Below, piece after piece: positions 36,646 to 48,799 of a stretch of 64,000 nt of DNA. Below the pieces are notes generated by a model. That model did no database searches. It saw nothing but the letters and a program-made list of their open reading frames with translations, and had not been told where the DNA came from. Each line of letters opens with the position of its first letter. Position 1 is the first letter of the stretch. This stretch comes from Siphonodentalium dalli (lineage: Eukaryota > Mollusca > Scaphopoda > Gadilida > Siphonodentaliidae): NCBI GenBank assembly GCA_032622095.1, contig CP136068.1, positions 50,400,443-50,464,442 on the forward strand, given 5' to 3'. The position numbers and the translations under genes were made by a program.

Positions 36646-38068
36646 ATGGAAGACATCACTGCATCTCTAGGATTTCTTGACATAAGTTTGGATAATGTGA
36701 TTATGGAAATAGAATTCATGGTAAGTGGTAACCAATGAAATTTGGGGTGTCTAAGAGTAATCCCCAACTATAGTCAAAATTGTCAACAGTTGGAAATGTC
36801 ATGCCCAAAACAACTGAAGTTGCTAATTTGAGACCAAAATTAGCTTGATATTGTAAAGATAGTTTGAGAATCCAACCACAGATTGTGATAGTAAATGAGC
36901 TAATTAGCTTCCATTGTTTCAAAACATTTAATATTTACCAGCAATTTACACAAAATGTAACCAGAAATGTACATATCTCTGTCTACCAACAAGTGGGAAA
37001 AAATCATGAAAATGCTCCGACGTGCAAGTACAACCAGAGTTATAATGTTCTGAAGAATTACTTTACAGATGTACACGTATCTCCAATAGACATGATTAGA
37101 TTGAGAACTTCTAACTTCATTCACTTGTAGCTACCTATGATGTAATCGTGAAGATTAGAATATTGATCCCCACTTTCATTCAAAATTTAGACTGACATGG
37201 CCATCAGTGGTGCGATTTTCCAGCGAAATTAACCGTTTGTGAAGTTTCCCTCCTTCCATGAAACCGACATCCTCATAACTTGGCCGAGAATTATTACGAT
37301 TGTAAACCTTATAGCACGATCGTGGATACCTGCAAGAGCCATACAAAAAGCGATTTAATACGATGCTTTGACAAAACACATGTGCAATAAATTTAGAAAT
37401 CTTAACGAAGACATGGTTCTGCTCGATTGTCGAAACCGGACCAAACCGGTGTTGCGACAAAAAAATAACGCAGCCCATATTTAATCCAGGAAACTAAACA
37501 CTTGCGCAAGGGATATTGCTCGGGTGGTTATACGATTTCTAGATATGGCATATCAGAAATCAAGTCCACGTGGCAGTAGATCACTCCAAATGATCGTATT
37601 CTGATTTATGTATATCATGATGGGTTATGATGCTTTGTGTTGAATGCATACTATATAGACGGAATTCCACATGTCATATTGTAAATAAGGTATATATATT
37701 GTAACTGCATTATCTCTGTACCTATATACGTACTATTTTAATTGAATTGCCCATAACGACTGAGATGAGATAATCCAGACCCCCATCATGTAACTATTTA
37801 CTGGGTACGTCATATTTATATTTTGTTTATATATTTTTATAATTTATACCATCTTCTAATTTTTTAGCCAATCTCTGAGCTGAAGTTCATTTACGTCGGA
37901 AAATATAAGCGATCGAGAACCAGAATGTCGAGAGCCAGACGCGCCTTGTTCGTGGACACACCGAAGACAGGTCGTGACGGAAATCGTCGGAAATCTCTAC
38001 GGAAACGAACGATGGATGACGAAGACGAGCAAGTTCACAGCCAATCAAAACGAAGAAGAACGTGCTAA
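36646..38068 (+). CDS. gene A copy 3: 91-aa basic protein
   Basis: Exons 36,646-36,720 and 37,868-38,068, with acceptors TTTTTCAG and TTTTTTAG, donor GTAAGT and AATAAA right after the stop. Against copy 1 there are two synonymous changes in exon 2 (TTC/TTT and GAT/GAC) and a single replacement, Tyr82 to His. The intron between these exons has many substitutions and small indels, so the coding sequence is better kept than its surroundings, though the numbers are small. Promoter and exon 1 are present, making G1 and G4 the copies most likely to be expressed. No known family. Confidence 0.6.
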
Positions 38069-38709
38069 AATAAAGTTAGTGTTTTATTTTTTTTTCTCGT
38101 CGCAAATTGCATAATAGTGCAGTCTAACAAAAAAACTCTATGTAAAATCCGTGTCTCGGTCCTAAATTTCCGATAGTTAAATTTTCAATTCAATGAGAAA
38201 TTTGTTGTTACAACAAAATTTGAATATTTTCCTATTTTTGAAATGTGCCATCATTTGGAAAATTTTCAACCATATTTTTTAACAGTTGGAAGGTTCAAAT
38301 TACCAGTTTGTGCAAATTCTAACCAAATGGGAGGGTGTAAATGGGACTCACCGGACGCGAGGATCGATTATTGTTATATATCATAATTTATGTGTTATGC
38401 ATTATATGTTTAATTTATCTGTCATTTGCCACTGCCTGTATTGGTGTATTTGCAATAAACTATATATAATATCTATCTGTCTATGTATCTATCCGTACTA
38501 TATGGATTCCACACAAATTGCGATTAGGGGAAACGGTAATATGTGAAAACCAAACTTCTTTGATTTCAGAATTCATATTTATATTTCAGAGAAGTATTAA
38601 TAAGTTGTTATATATACATTCTCCGTGATAGAAACAATGTGTAAATGATTACACAATTGCATGTCCCGTAGATATGGAAGCCCATGGATCATAGTGTATT
38701 TATAACATT

Positions 38710-39182
38710 AAAGGTAGTCAATCCGTAAAGAGGGTCCCCATCTCAACAGATTCCAACAACAACAATCCGATCAGAGGGTCCTATATTACTATTTCTTTGT
38801 CTTTGGGGGTAAAAAATATTTGATTCGAGTCGAGGAACCCATCAAACAAAGCTCAGAGTTATTAGATATTGATTTTTGAAATTTGTTATGTTCTCGAGAT
38901 GAGTACTAATAACTGCCGTATTCTGCTCTGGATGTGTACTCCAAATCTATTCAAACAGACAAGGATGGATAACTCTAAAATCAAGTGGTAATTTTAACGC
39001 AATTTTGACTGAGTTCTGGGCCAGATAGTATTCCCGATAATGAAAAATAATAGATTTCTAAAATCGATATCTAACAAATCTGAGCTTTGATGGGTGACTT
39101 CCTCGACTCGAATCAAATATTTTTGACCCCCGAAGCCATTGAAATAGTAATTGAGAGGAGTTTTATCGGATTGAGTACCTTT
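38710..39182. mobile_element. M2 foldback element (G4)
   Basis: Same element as at 7686, with one mismatch in the left terminal repeat (AAAGGTAGTCAATCCG). Confidence 0.65.
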
Positions 39183-39462
39183 AACTGTTAACTTTAATCA
39201 GAGTCGACGAACCCCAGTGAACCCAATCTATTTCTATAAATATATTATACACAGCACACACCCTTTCACTTAAAGGCCCACTTAATTTTCAAGTCACCGA
39301 TTATTTTTTTATAGTTCCTTGATATACGGTTTTAACAACAATCTATGCCATAAAATATGATTAAAATACTATAATTCATCACCATTTGAAACATAAGTGT
39401 CTCAGAAGACATAGTAAGGTCCCGGTTATGGCTCCCAGAATGCAACAGAATTAAAAAAAAAT

Positions 39463-39534
39463 GTATTTTCAATGGAAGGGGAATAACTATATCTTTAAGA
39501 TATAAAGTTATTCCCTCTCCATTGAAAAAAATAC
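39463..39534. repeat. 72-bp hairpin (G4)
   Basis: Arms unchanged relative to G1 although flanking bases differ. Confidence 0.7.
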
Positions 39535-39766
39535 AATTTACACTACAATCCAGATGAAACTGAAGCACAAAAACACGTCGATAACTCAACAAAAACAACA
39601 TGTTCACAGTTTATTCGACCGGATAAGTTGATAATACAATGCTTTGGAGTTTCCTCTTTCAAATGGAATCTAATAAGGCATATATTTTATATTTGTGATC
39701 TTGAGGCTCGAAAATTAAGTGTGCCTTTAATTATATATATTATTTTACTCTTCCCTTTATTTGCAG

Positions 39767-39928
39767 TCAGGAAAACACAAAAGCAAGAAGGCGAACGAGG
39801 AACAGAACATCAGACGCAATGACGGCGCGTGCACGGGTGGATCCATGACACAGAATCGATGGGTATCCCCACAATGGAGACTGTTCGATATGAATCAATG
39901 GACAGGTTCAGTTTTACGCACTTTTTGA
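39767..39928 (+). CDS. alternative 3'-terminal exon candidate (G4)
   Basis: The 53-codon frame and TGA are identical to the other copies, whereas the intron just upstream and the sequence just after the stop differ (e.g. GACGACGCGTGT, loss of 14 and about 7 bp further on). Poly(A) signal at 40,204-40,209. With promoter, exon 1 and exon 2 all present in G4, this is the best copy in which to test for the alternative isoform. Confidence 0.4.
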   Translation, partial: SGKHKSKKANEEQNIRRNDGACTGGSMTQNRWVSPQWRLFDMNQWTGSVLRTF

Positions 39929-40469
39929 CGACGCGTGTCGTGTTGAAAACAATAGATGAAAAGAAAGGGTTGTTTCAGTGGCTTGGCGACAGGAAGAGGG
40001 AAGAAGAATCTCAGCTTCCAAAAAGAAAGAAAGGAAAAAGAACGAAAAGAACGACATACGGACAGTGAAGGAGGGAGACACGCGCAATCAACTACGGCAA
40101 AAATATTATGTTAAAGTATATATATTCAATTGTTGACGATACTGCTTGTTGTCTGTTATTGTAATTTTATGCAAACATACGTGTAGTGCTTGCGATTCAG
40201 TAGAATAAACCAAAATCTTGTTATAATTTGATGGTCGATTTTTCATCCAAATAACACGCCTGTCCAACTGGTCCTGCTTCTGGTGACCCATTTCGGTAAT
40301 GCGTATAGCCTGTTGAACAATCCTATTCCAACGATGAAGTTGGTTCGTTTTCTACCACGCATGTGTCGTCAATTCCCAAACTCACCGAACTCATTGATGT
40401 ACTTGGACTACTTCTGTAGGGTTCTGAAGTTTACTAACTTTTCCTTTGATTTGATTCCCTAAGACCATA

Positions 40470-40743
40470 ATGTATACCCACGCTTCTTGGATTGGCCATT
40501 ATCCTAAGCATCTTTGTGGCACCCAGCAGTCGTCTCGTCGAAGAGCTACCACCAGATGCGAACAAAACTCGCGGTGCTAGTTTGTGGGCATGCATGTGTA
40601 ATGATAGAGGAAATGAAATCTGATCACGAACCTCCCTAACCCTGGGGTAAGTTTCATACACAGACAGGATATTATGCGTGGCGGTCCTTTCTTTGTGTGC
40701 TAATGGAGGTTTGAGTTGTTATCATCCTCGCTCTGGGTAGTGG
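40470..40743 (+). pseudogene. gene H copy 4: broken, exon b lost
   Basis: Keeps the out-of-frame ATG (40,470-40,472) and the leader. It has a 3-bp insertion (TCGTCTCGTCG), then a 4-bp insertion and a substitution in GCATGCATGTGTAATG that break the frame. Exon b ends three bases in, where the LINE begins. Confidence 0.5.
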
Positions 40744-42806
40744 TAGTACCAGATTGTAATAACCAGACAAGATGAAAAGGCAGATTTATTAAGTAATTAC
40801 TTTTGTAAAATATCCTCCATACCCGATGAAGATAAGTTAGAGTTACCCCTCTTTGATTGGTTGACGAATGAACGCCTAGACGAAATTGAAATAACTTATG
40901 AACGTGTACTAGAAAGTTTAAACTCAATCAAAACATCTAAAGCGGCCGGTTACGACGGTATTAGTCCCAACGTTTTAAAACATTGTTCTATATCGCTAGC
41001 CAAACCACTAGCATTTGCTTTCAAGATTTTCATTGAAAAATCGTACTTTCTATTAGAACGGAAAAAAGCAAACGTATGCCCAATTTTCAAAAAGGGAGAT
41101 CCCAGCAATCCATCCAATTATCGACCAGTATCTTTGCTTAGTTGTCTTTCTAAGGTTTTTTGAAAAATGCCTGTTCTATCATATATCGAAATACCTTCGA
41201 ACGAATAAGCTTTTAAGCGACCTACAGTCAGGATTTACACCGAATTATAGCACCGTATTCCAATTAATTGATATTTATCATTATATTATCTCATCCCTTG
41301 ATGACGGGAAGGAAATAAGGGGTCTATTCTGCGATATAAGCAAGGCGTTTGACAAAGTTTGGCACCGGGGTCTCATTTTCAAGCTTAAAAGAATGGGTAT
41401 AACAGGGAAGATTTTAAAACTCTTGGAAAATTATCTCGAAAATAGACACCAAAGAGTAACAATTTCTAATTTTAATTCTCCATGGAAAGAAGTTAAAACA
41501 GGAGTCCCTCAATGATCCATACTCGGCCCTCTTCTCTTTCTCGTGTATATAAACGACATAGTCGATGAAATTACATGTAACATACGTTTATTTGCGGATG
41601 ATACATCACTTTATATTGCTATAGAAGATCCCATAATTGCTGCAGAGGTGATAAATTCAGACCTACACAAAATATTCAACTGGTCGAAGACCTGGGCAGT
41701 TAAATTCAACCCATTGAAAACAGAATCCTTGCTTGTATCATGGAAACAAATACCCATACACCAACCAGTGTTAAACATGGTCAACGAGAGCATAGATGAG
41801 GTGGAAACACATAAACATTTGGGTCTGACATTCAACCGGCAGGGAAAATGGAAAGACCATATAGAAGATATTAAAAATCGAGCGACCAAAAGAATGTACA
41901 TACTGAGGAAATATAAATTTATCTTGACAGGACTTTAGAAAGAATCTATTTGTCTTATATTCAACCTGTCTTGGAATATGCTTCCTCAGTATGGGACAAC
42001 TGTACAGGCGAAGAAGCCGATTCTTTAGAAGATATTCAATATGAAGCAGCTAGACTAGTAACCGGTGGGACTAGAAGTTGTAATAAAGACATAGTTCTCC
42101 AAGAAGTTGGGTGGGACACATTATCAAAACGGAGAGAACATTCTAAACTTGTACTATATTTTAAAATGGCGAAAAAACTCACTCCCCCTTACTTATAAAA
42201 TGCTGTTCCGAATAAAGTAGCGCGTACAAGTGGACATGACACGAGATCAGATGACCTTAGAGTACCCTTCTGCAACTCAGTTACTTATCAGAAATCCTTC
42301 CTTCCACGATCAATCAATCTTTGGAACAAGTTAAAACCAGAAGCGAGGAACTGTGAAACACTCTCAGACTTTAAAGTTTTTCTGAATAGCGGTATCAAAG
42401 AACGTCCTCGATATCTGGAATTCGCATATACGAGAGCAAGCCATATATACCATTGTCGACTAAGATTGGAATGCAGTAATTTAAATCATGATCTTCACAG
42501 TAATCATTTGAGAGATAGCCCTTTATGCATATGTGGTGCCGAAGAAACGGCAGAACATTTTCTTTTTTATTGTCGCAGATTCTCTGTTAAAAGAAATAGG
42601 TGCTTCGCAGGATTAATAACCCGACCAGGCATAGCAACCCTGTTACATGGAAACAGCGAACCATCACTAGAAGAGAATATCGATATATTTCTGAGGGTTC
42701 AAAAATTTATATTGTTGTCTAAACGATTCTCAAATTGAACTTTACCTAAGTCGCTCTCTGTATAAATAAGTTTGAATAAGTATAAATAAATACAGATAAA
42801 TAAATG
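40744..42806 (+). mobile_element. LINE-A: 5'-truncated non-LTR retrotransposon
   Basis: Fragment of a Jockey/CR1-like reverse transcriptase starting just before the fingers. Recognisable parts in order: KTSKAAGYDGIS, PIFKKGDPSNPSNYRPVSLL, FCDISKAFDKVWHRG (motif A), GVPQ..SILGPLLF (motif B), FADDTSLY (catalytic motif C, 41,591), the thumb, and a C-terminal CICG..TAEHFLFYC cluster. Four lesions make it dead: a frameshift near 41,159, TGA at 41,513-41,515 in motif B, a frameshift near 41,937, and TAA at 42,196-42,198. The ORF ends at 42,738 and the 3' tail is a TAAATAAGT-like A-rich repeat. The endonuclease domain is missing. Confidence 0.88.
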
Positions 42807-43864
42807 ATCATTCCTGCCTATAAATGAAACAAGACGAGCGTACAAAAGCACATTGCCACATCGAGGTGACTATATATACAGTACAATTAAGACAATTCGA
42901 AAATATCTCATATCTCCTATTCGGTTTTCGGGCATTATCATCTGGAATTGCTCGTAATAAGTATATACATACGATACATCACTCTTGTCGTATCGATCTT
43001 GAAACGTTAATTATGCTATGATTATTGGAAACTGCTCGAGTGGGGTCAATGGTCAGGTCACAAACAAATGGTAGTAACAATTATGTTTATCTGATGCGTG
43101 GACTGCCCAACAGTGACCCATTATTATAGATTACTGTTGGACAGTCTATGCCCCAGACGACTGACAATTATAATAAGATAGAACAATTTAAATAAAAACT
43201 AAATCTAACTGGGAAAAGAACATTATGAAAAAGCAATAATAAAGACACCACCACATGTGTATGTCAAAGATGGGGAAATGGCTAATATTAGCATCACACT
43301 TTCTGCCAAATCCCATTCTCTAAAATAATTGTCTTTATATATATTATACAACTCTGTTAATTAATGTGCATGGTTTAGAGAAATGAATATGTTTACACCA
43401 ACAGGTTTTTGGACTATGCTATAAAGAATTAACTGTCTTATATATAGTCGTACTTCGTGTAAGTAATTGTACATTCGAATAATACTTCAATCTAAAAGTA
43501 GATAACAATGCCTTACTAAATGAACCTCTGAGCTGTCGTCTGCCATTATATTAATTGTTCTGATTCTTCCGGTGGTATATTGGCGTGCACTCAATACCTC
43601 TTTGTTGAAACAAATGGTTCCTGTACCGACGACGGCAAAATTGTACGACTATTTTATTAAAATATGCTATACTTTTATTTGTTTGCACCATTGTGCAATT
43701 AATGCATATTGTTTTGTTCGCATATTACACATTTAATTAGAAGAACAATATAGACTCTTGGAACTAAGCTGCGAAATTACCAAAAATGTAATACCATGCA
43801 GCATTCTTCACTTGATTCCCACCTTAAAAGCACATTTTTACATCTTTAAAATGATAATCGGTTC
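42807..43864. other. no gene seen; one hairpin
   Basis: AT-rich. An inverted repeat at 43,101-43,145 (GACTGCCCAACAGT against ACTGTTGGACAGTC) is the only structure. Short ORFs lack splice or start context. Confidence 0.4.
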
Positions 43865-44339
43865 GCTTAGAAGTTTGCACGTGACAATAATTTATGATGT
43901 ATTGCTTGAGGATAAAATAACTCAACGATGCATATACTGTAAACTGCATACTCGGTCGTACTGGTCACAACCGAGATAATGATGTCACAATCAGTGAATA
44001 GCTCGAGCAGAGTGTACATGTACAGTTACATAATCCCTGACCACACTATGCTTTCGGTTTTCTTCGTTTTATGTAAGTATTTGCACTAAACCTTTCTTTG
44101 TTAAATGGATTCTCCCATGAGTTATACATGTGTACATTGGAATATATAATGTATTATTCATCTGGAGGTATGTTCAGAAAATTTAAACAGATGACATGCA
44201 GGCAGACGAAGAGATAATACAAGTGTAGAATAATTCCTATTCATTCATTGGTGGGAAATGTTCAGATAATAAGTTCAATGAACGACCTACGTATCTGAAC
44301 ATTTCCAAACGGAACTACTCGTCAATGAGTATTTAGTAT
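43865..44339. repeat. direct duplication, copy 1
   Basis: About 475 bp repeated at 44,776-45,252 (offset ~911) with small differences. It contains a 15-bp perfect hairpin (GGAAATGTTCAGATA, 44,254-44,306). Confidence 0.85.
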
Positions 44340-44775
44340 ACTTGTTGACCGTATGCGTTTCTAGTTCAAGATGACCCCCATATTTAGCAGCTGAATTATA
44401 CCATATATATGCTAGCATGGGGCGGCTTGTAATATAAATAACGAATCCGCCGATTTTGGAGCAAAATCGTGAGCTAGACACCGGAAAATGGATTGTTTGA
44501 AACATTCTGATTAGAGGAACCCTTCTCCCTGGAAGTGTTGAATATTTTGTTGGTGTGCTCGAGCGAGATTAATGAGACACAGAGATAGAAGCTGGTCACC
44601 ATAACTCCGAAAGCAGCAAATCAGAATCGGTTCTCATGTAATTGTTCTGAATCTTGCAAGTCATAATGTGACTATTCGGCACGTTACGGTTACGGACATT
44701 GTCGGCGCTTACTGGAGAATGGATTTCGAAATGTCACATCGTGATTGTTAATTATGGGTTTCCATCATTCATCAC
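44340..44775. other. spacer between the duplicated copies
   Basis: No gene, primer-binding site or polypurine tract seen. Confidence 0.4.
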
Positions 44776-45252
44776 GCTTAGGAAGTTTGCACGTGACAAT
44801 AATTTATGATGTATTGATCGACAAAGAAGAAATAACTCAACGATGCATATACTGTAAACTGCATACTCGGTCGTACTGGTCACAACCGAGATAATGATGT
44901 CACAATCAGTGAATAGCTCTAGCAGAGTGTACATGTATAGTTACATAAACCCTGACCACACTATGCTTTCGGTTTCTTCGTTTTATGTAAGTATTTGCAC
45001 TAAACCTTTCTTTGCTAAATGGATTCTCCCATGAGTTATACATGTGTACATTGGAATAAATAATGTACTGTTCGTCTGGAGGGATGTTCAGAAAATTTAA
45101 ACAGATGACATACAGACATCCGAAGAGATAATACAAGTGTAGAAGAATTCCTATTCATTCATTGGTGGGAAATGTTCAGATAATAAGTTCAATGAACGAC
45201 CTACGTATCTGAACATTTCCAAACGGAACTACTCGTCAATGAGTATTTAGTA
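44776..45252. repeat. direct duplication, copy 2
   Basis: Partner of 43,865-44,339. The same hairpin lies at 45,168-45,220. Both copies end at GTCAATGAGTATTTAGTA. Confidence 0.85.
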
Positions 45253-45345
45253 AAGTAAGGGTGAATAGAGATGTTATGTGAAATTACAGTAAGCAGTTAA
45301 CAATTGCAAACATCAAAGGCTCACTGACATTCTTCAGACATCGGA

Positions 45346-45594
45346 ACCTAATGAAGCACTCACTGACGTCACTGACGTAACCTCTAAACCACCGCTTGAG
45401 ACGTTATTGAACATAAGCCACTAATGTAATCTATAAACTACGGCTTCAGACGTTCAGGAACATACGTCACTAACATAATCTCTAAACCACCGCTTCGGAC
45501 GTTCTGAAACATACGTCACTGACATAATCTCTGAACCACCGCTTCAGACGTTCGGGAACCTACGTCATTAATGTAATCTCTGAACCACCGCTTC
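45346..45594. repeat. 49-bp minisatellite
   Basis: The unit CTCTAAACCACCGCTT..GACGTT..GAACATACGTCACT recurs at 45,382, 45,431, 45,480, 45,529 and 45,578. The last unit is cut at CGCTTCAATT, where the LINE-B tail begins. Confidence 0.9.
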
Positions 45595-47700
45595 AATTCA
45601 ATTCAATTTCAATTTCAATTATTTTTATTCAACATACATTATAACATTATTATAAAATAACAAAGGAACAGGAATGAGTATAGACAATCTGAAATATGAG
45701 ATAAAATACTTTAACACGAATAAAATTTGCTTTCATTTTGATGTTTTATAATTTTTATAATTGTGTGGAGAAAGGCGATACTCTGAAGTTTAAAACGTAT
45801 CAAGGAACATACATAAGTAAAGATAAATAACCAGTAACTATGAACAAAGTAACACAGAACTTAATTTAAATAATTACAATTTAACATTAATTTAAGTCTT
45901 AATCATTAACTCCATTTGATCCTAAAATTACAAGGACAATTTAACTCCCCTTTATTTCTAAGCAATAATCACTGCATGATCCAAAGACTAATTTAAGCTT
46001 TTCCAAAAATAAACTTAATTACTTAACATTTCCAACAATAATGGTCAACATCAACAACAATAATAACAACAACAGTACCAACAACTAAGTTGATTTATAA
46101 GTTATGGTATTTTTTTCACTGATTTAAAACACTAGTTCATGATAAAAAAAATTTAAATATCAGATCTTCTACATGTTAGTCTGTAATGATGTGCAGTCAT
46201 ACCTGTACTGATAGACAACCTATTCATAATTAATTTATTATATTATTTAAATTAATTTAAATACTTTTGGATGTTTTCTCTTGATAATTTATATGCGGCA
46301 GTATTAAGCTTCGATATAATTTCAAAACTGTTTGCCTTCAATAATATTCTGTATATGAGATAAAATATCTCACTACCCATATCTCGCTGGCATTTAATCA
46401 CTTGAATATGTTTCTACCAATTCAGCTGACTATCAATAACAACTCCCAGAAATGTTGTGTCAGTTACTCGTTCAATTTCATTCCCATTGATCATTGCTGT
46501 CAAATTATTTGGATTTTCTTCCATTTTACCTTTAAAAACCATATATTTTGATTTTAGAATAGTTAATGAAAGCTTGTTTAAATTAAACCATTCATTAAGT
46601 TTACTGACATCAGTACTCATTTCTTCTACAATCTTTTGTAAATTGGGCCCACAGTAAAAGAGATTTATAAATTTTGTCATCGCATACAAAATCGTTTTTA
46701 ACATTTGGACAGCATTAGGAAGATCATTAACATACATTATAAACAATGTATGCCCCAGTGATAATCCTCGCGGTACTCCACGTGTTATTGACGTATAATC
46801 ATAAATAGAGTTTTTGTGTGAGACATATTGACAACGATTTGATAGATAATTATATAACGAATTATATGCTACAGCGTATCTATTTTATCCCATACATATC
46901 TGACTTACGTAGTAATATGTTATGATCAATTGTAAAAAAAAAATTCAGGCTAATGAACAGTCCTACTAAATAATTATTTTTATCCAAAGACGAAGTTAAT
47001 TTTTCCATTAAATCCACCAAAGCATGTGAGGTAGACTTCCCTTTTCTGAATCCAAATAGAGATTCATTCAATATGCCATGTGTTTCCAAATGTTCCATAA
47101 GTCGTTTATTATAGAGTTTTTCAAGAATGTTTGATAGTCGAGGCAGCAGAGATATCGGCCTATAATTTGTTAGACTATCTGCATCTCCAGATTTAAAAAT
47201 AGGAAGGACTCTGTTTCATTTTGAATAAAGTTGGGAATACACCATTATTAAAAGACTTATTAAACAAAAATATTAACGGGAATGATATAAAGTTTATCAT
47301 CTTCTTAAGTAACTTCATGCTGATGCCATAGCAGTCCTCTGAATCACTTCTCCTTCTCTACTGATATTCAAATTACTTACTGATGTTCAACTTCCGTGAA
47401 TAAATTATTAAACCATTTGTAATATCATGTTCATTTGTTTTTTATCATCACCTTCTCAGGACATTTTCGTTGCCTCGTTCTCATTAATGATTCATTCAGT
47501 ATTCCCCATGCATATTTATAAGTCTTTGCAAATCTTATAATTGAAGTAAGTTTATTTTTATATTTGTATAGCCCAATTCAGTGATATCCTGCCATTGTCC
47601 AATAGCTTATTATACAGTGACATTCTCCTTACATGCATTCTTCGGAATTTTCGGATGGCTGTTATTTGGAGCTTGATATCTGTTGTAGGGTTTATTGTTC
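45595..47700 (-). mobile_element. LINE-B: decayed minus-strand non-LTR retrotransposon
   Basis: Read on the minus strand from about 47,340: GISMKLLKK, then IFKSGDADSLTNYRPISLL, GFRKGKSTSHALVDL, a degraded motif A ending TIDHNILL, and GVPRGLSLGHTLF (motif B). Motif C is destroyed (YAMTKF in place of the YxDD core), and a thumb with NEWFNLNKLSL follows. Frames shift several times and the catalytic Asp pair is lost. The 3' end at 45,595 is a run of AATTGAA-type pentamers/heptamers. The region 47,350-47,700 has weak similarity to the linker upstream of the RT in such elements, so the left limit is approximate. Confidence 0.82.
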
Positions 47701-48799
47701 TTATGAGTACTTATGAGGTAAAGTGATTATGTGCATTTTACGAACATCTGTTACATGGTTGAGGTGTGTTTGATGTTCAAATCGGTGGAAAATATTTATC
47801 TATTTTTCGTGTAAATTTCTATTATAACAATGATTTTTTAACAACTATTTATTTGTTAATGTGCATTGTGAATTTTCTCAGCCCATGTACTAGTTCATTC
47901 CATTAGTCAGATGATTATATATGTCTTAAACAAACTTAAAACAAAAACTCTTTGGGTTAGAAACTTGATTAATGACGTATGTTCCAGGCCCTGTGGAACA
48001 CCACTGATCGATAACTAAGAGAATTGCCTCATACGACCGGTATATAAGTATTTTCCAGAAAGCACTCGAATAAAACTTGTTTCAGTGGGTAGAGGGGTCA
48101 CTCTCACATAAGGCTATGATGGACGATTTTTATTCCCTGATTTGTCATTTAGCAAAAAACGCACTTTTTCGAGTAAAAGCCACCAAATTTAAATAATTCC
48201 ACTATTATCCTTGGTAGGCACACACAATCTGTCCGATATGAATTTACTTGGTAACATTTGAGAGTTAATTGGTGACACATAACGAATAAGACCATAAAAA
48301 CGCAATGAAATTTTGATTGGTAATTGATAAGAAACGTTATTGTTGATTGGTCAGCGACATAGAAATTCGGAAAACCGAGAACATCACGAAGTAGGTTCGT
48401 TGGTTTCCGACATCTATATTTAGTAATCAATTACTACATATATTACTATTTATAGATTTCCAGCCAAAACTGCAAACAATATAGCGTAGATCTCGACGTA
48501 AACATCTATAAGCCATTAGAACAAGACCAGCTTAGAATGACTATAAAACAAACCCAACGAACTATTTCGCTCTAAGCTGCACTCCGGTTTTTGCACGTCA
48601 TGAATGTTAATTAGTTTGCGTGAATGCAAGGGTGTCATCAAAATAGCGATTGTAAAACTGAGGAAAATGACAGATTTATTTCACAAAAGGCAAGTTTTGA
48701 GCGATGGAAAAAGAAAATATGTAGCTAATGTTGTCGCTGTTTATGTCCCTGGGGGAGATTTGAGCATCTATGGGGCGAGGTGAATACATTTCAAATGCT
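47701..48799. other. no gene seen
   Basis: AT-rich. A minus-strand ORF of 93 codons (48,149-48,430) has no start context, splice signals or recognisable motif. Confidence 0.4.

Larger units (their letters stand above)
34691..40743. repeat. G4: full but diverged block G
   Basis: Contains the upstream region, promoter, all gene A exons, M2, hairpin, terminal exon and exon a of gene H. It differs from G1 by scattered substitutions and indels and is the oldest-looking G copy. Its right end is cut at TAGTGG (40,738-40,743) by a LINE. Confidence 0.9.

Noticed and set aside
43865..45252. The two ~475-bp direct copies as LTRs of a small retrotransposon
   Set aside because: No TG..CA ends, primer-binding site, polypurine tract or target duplication.
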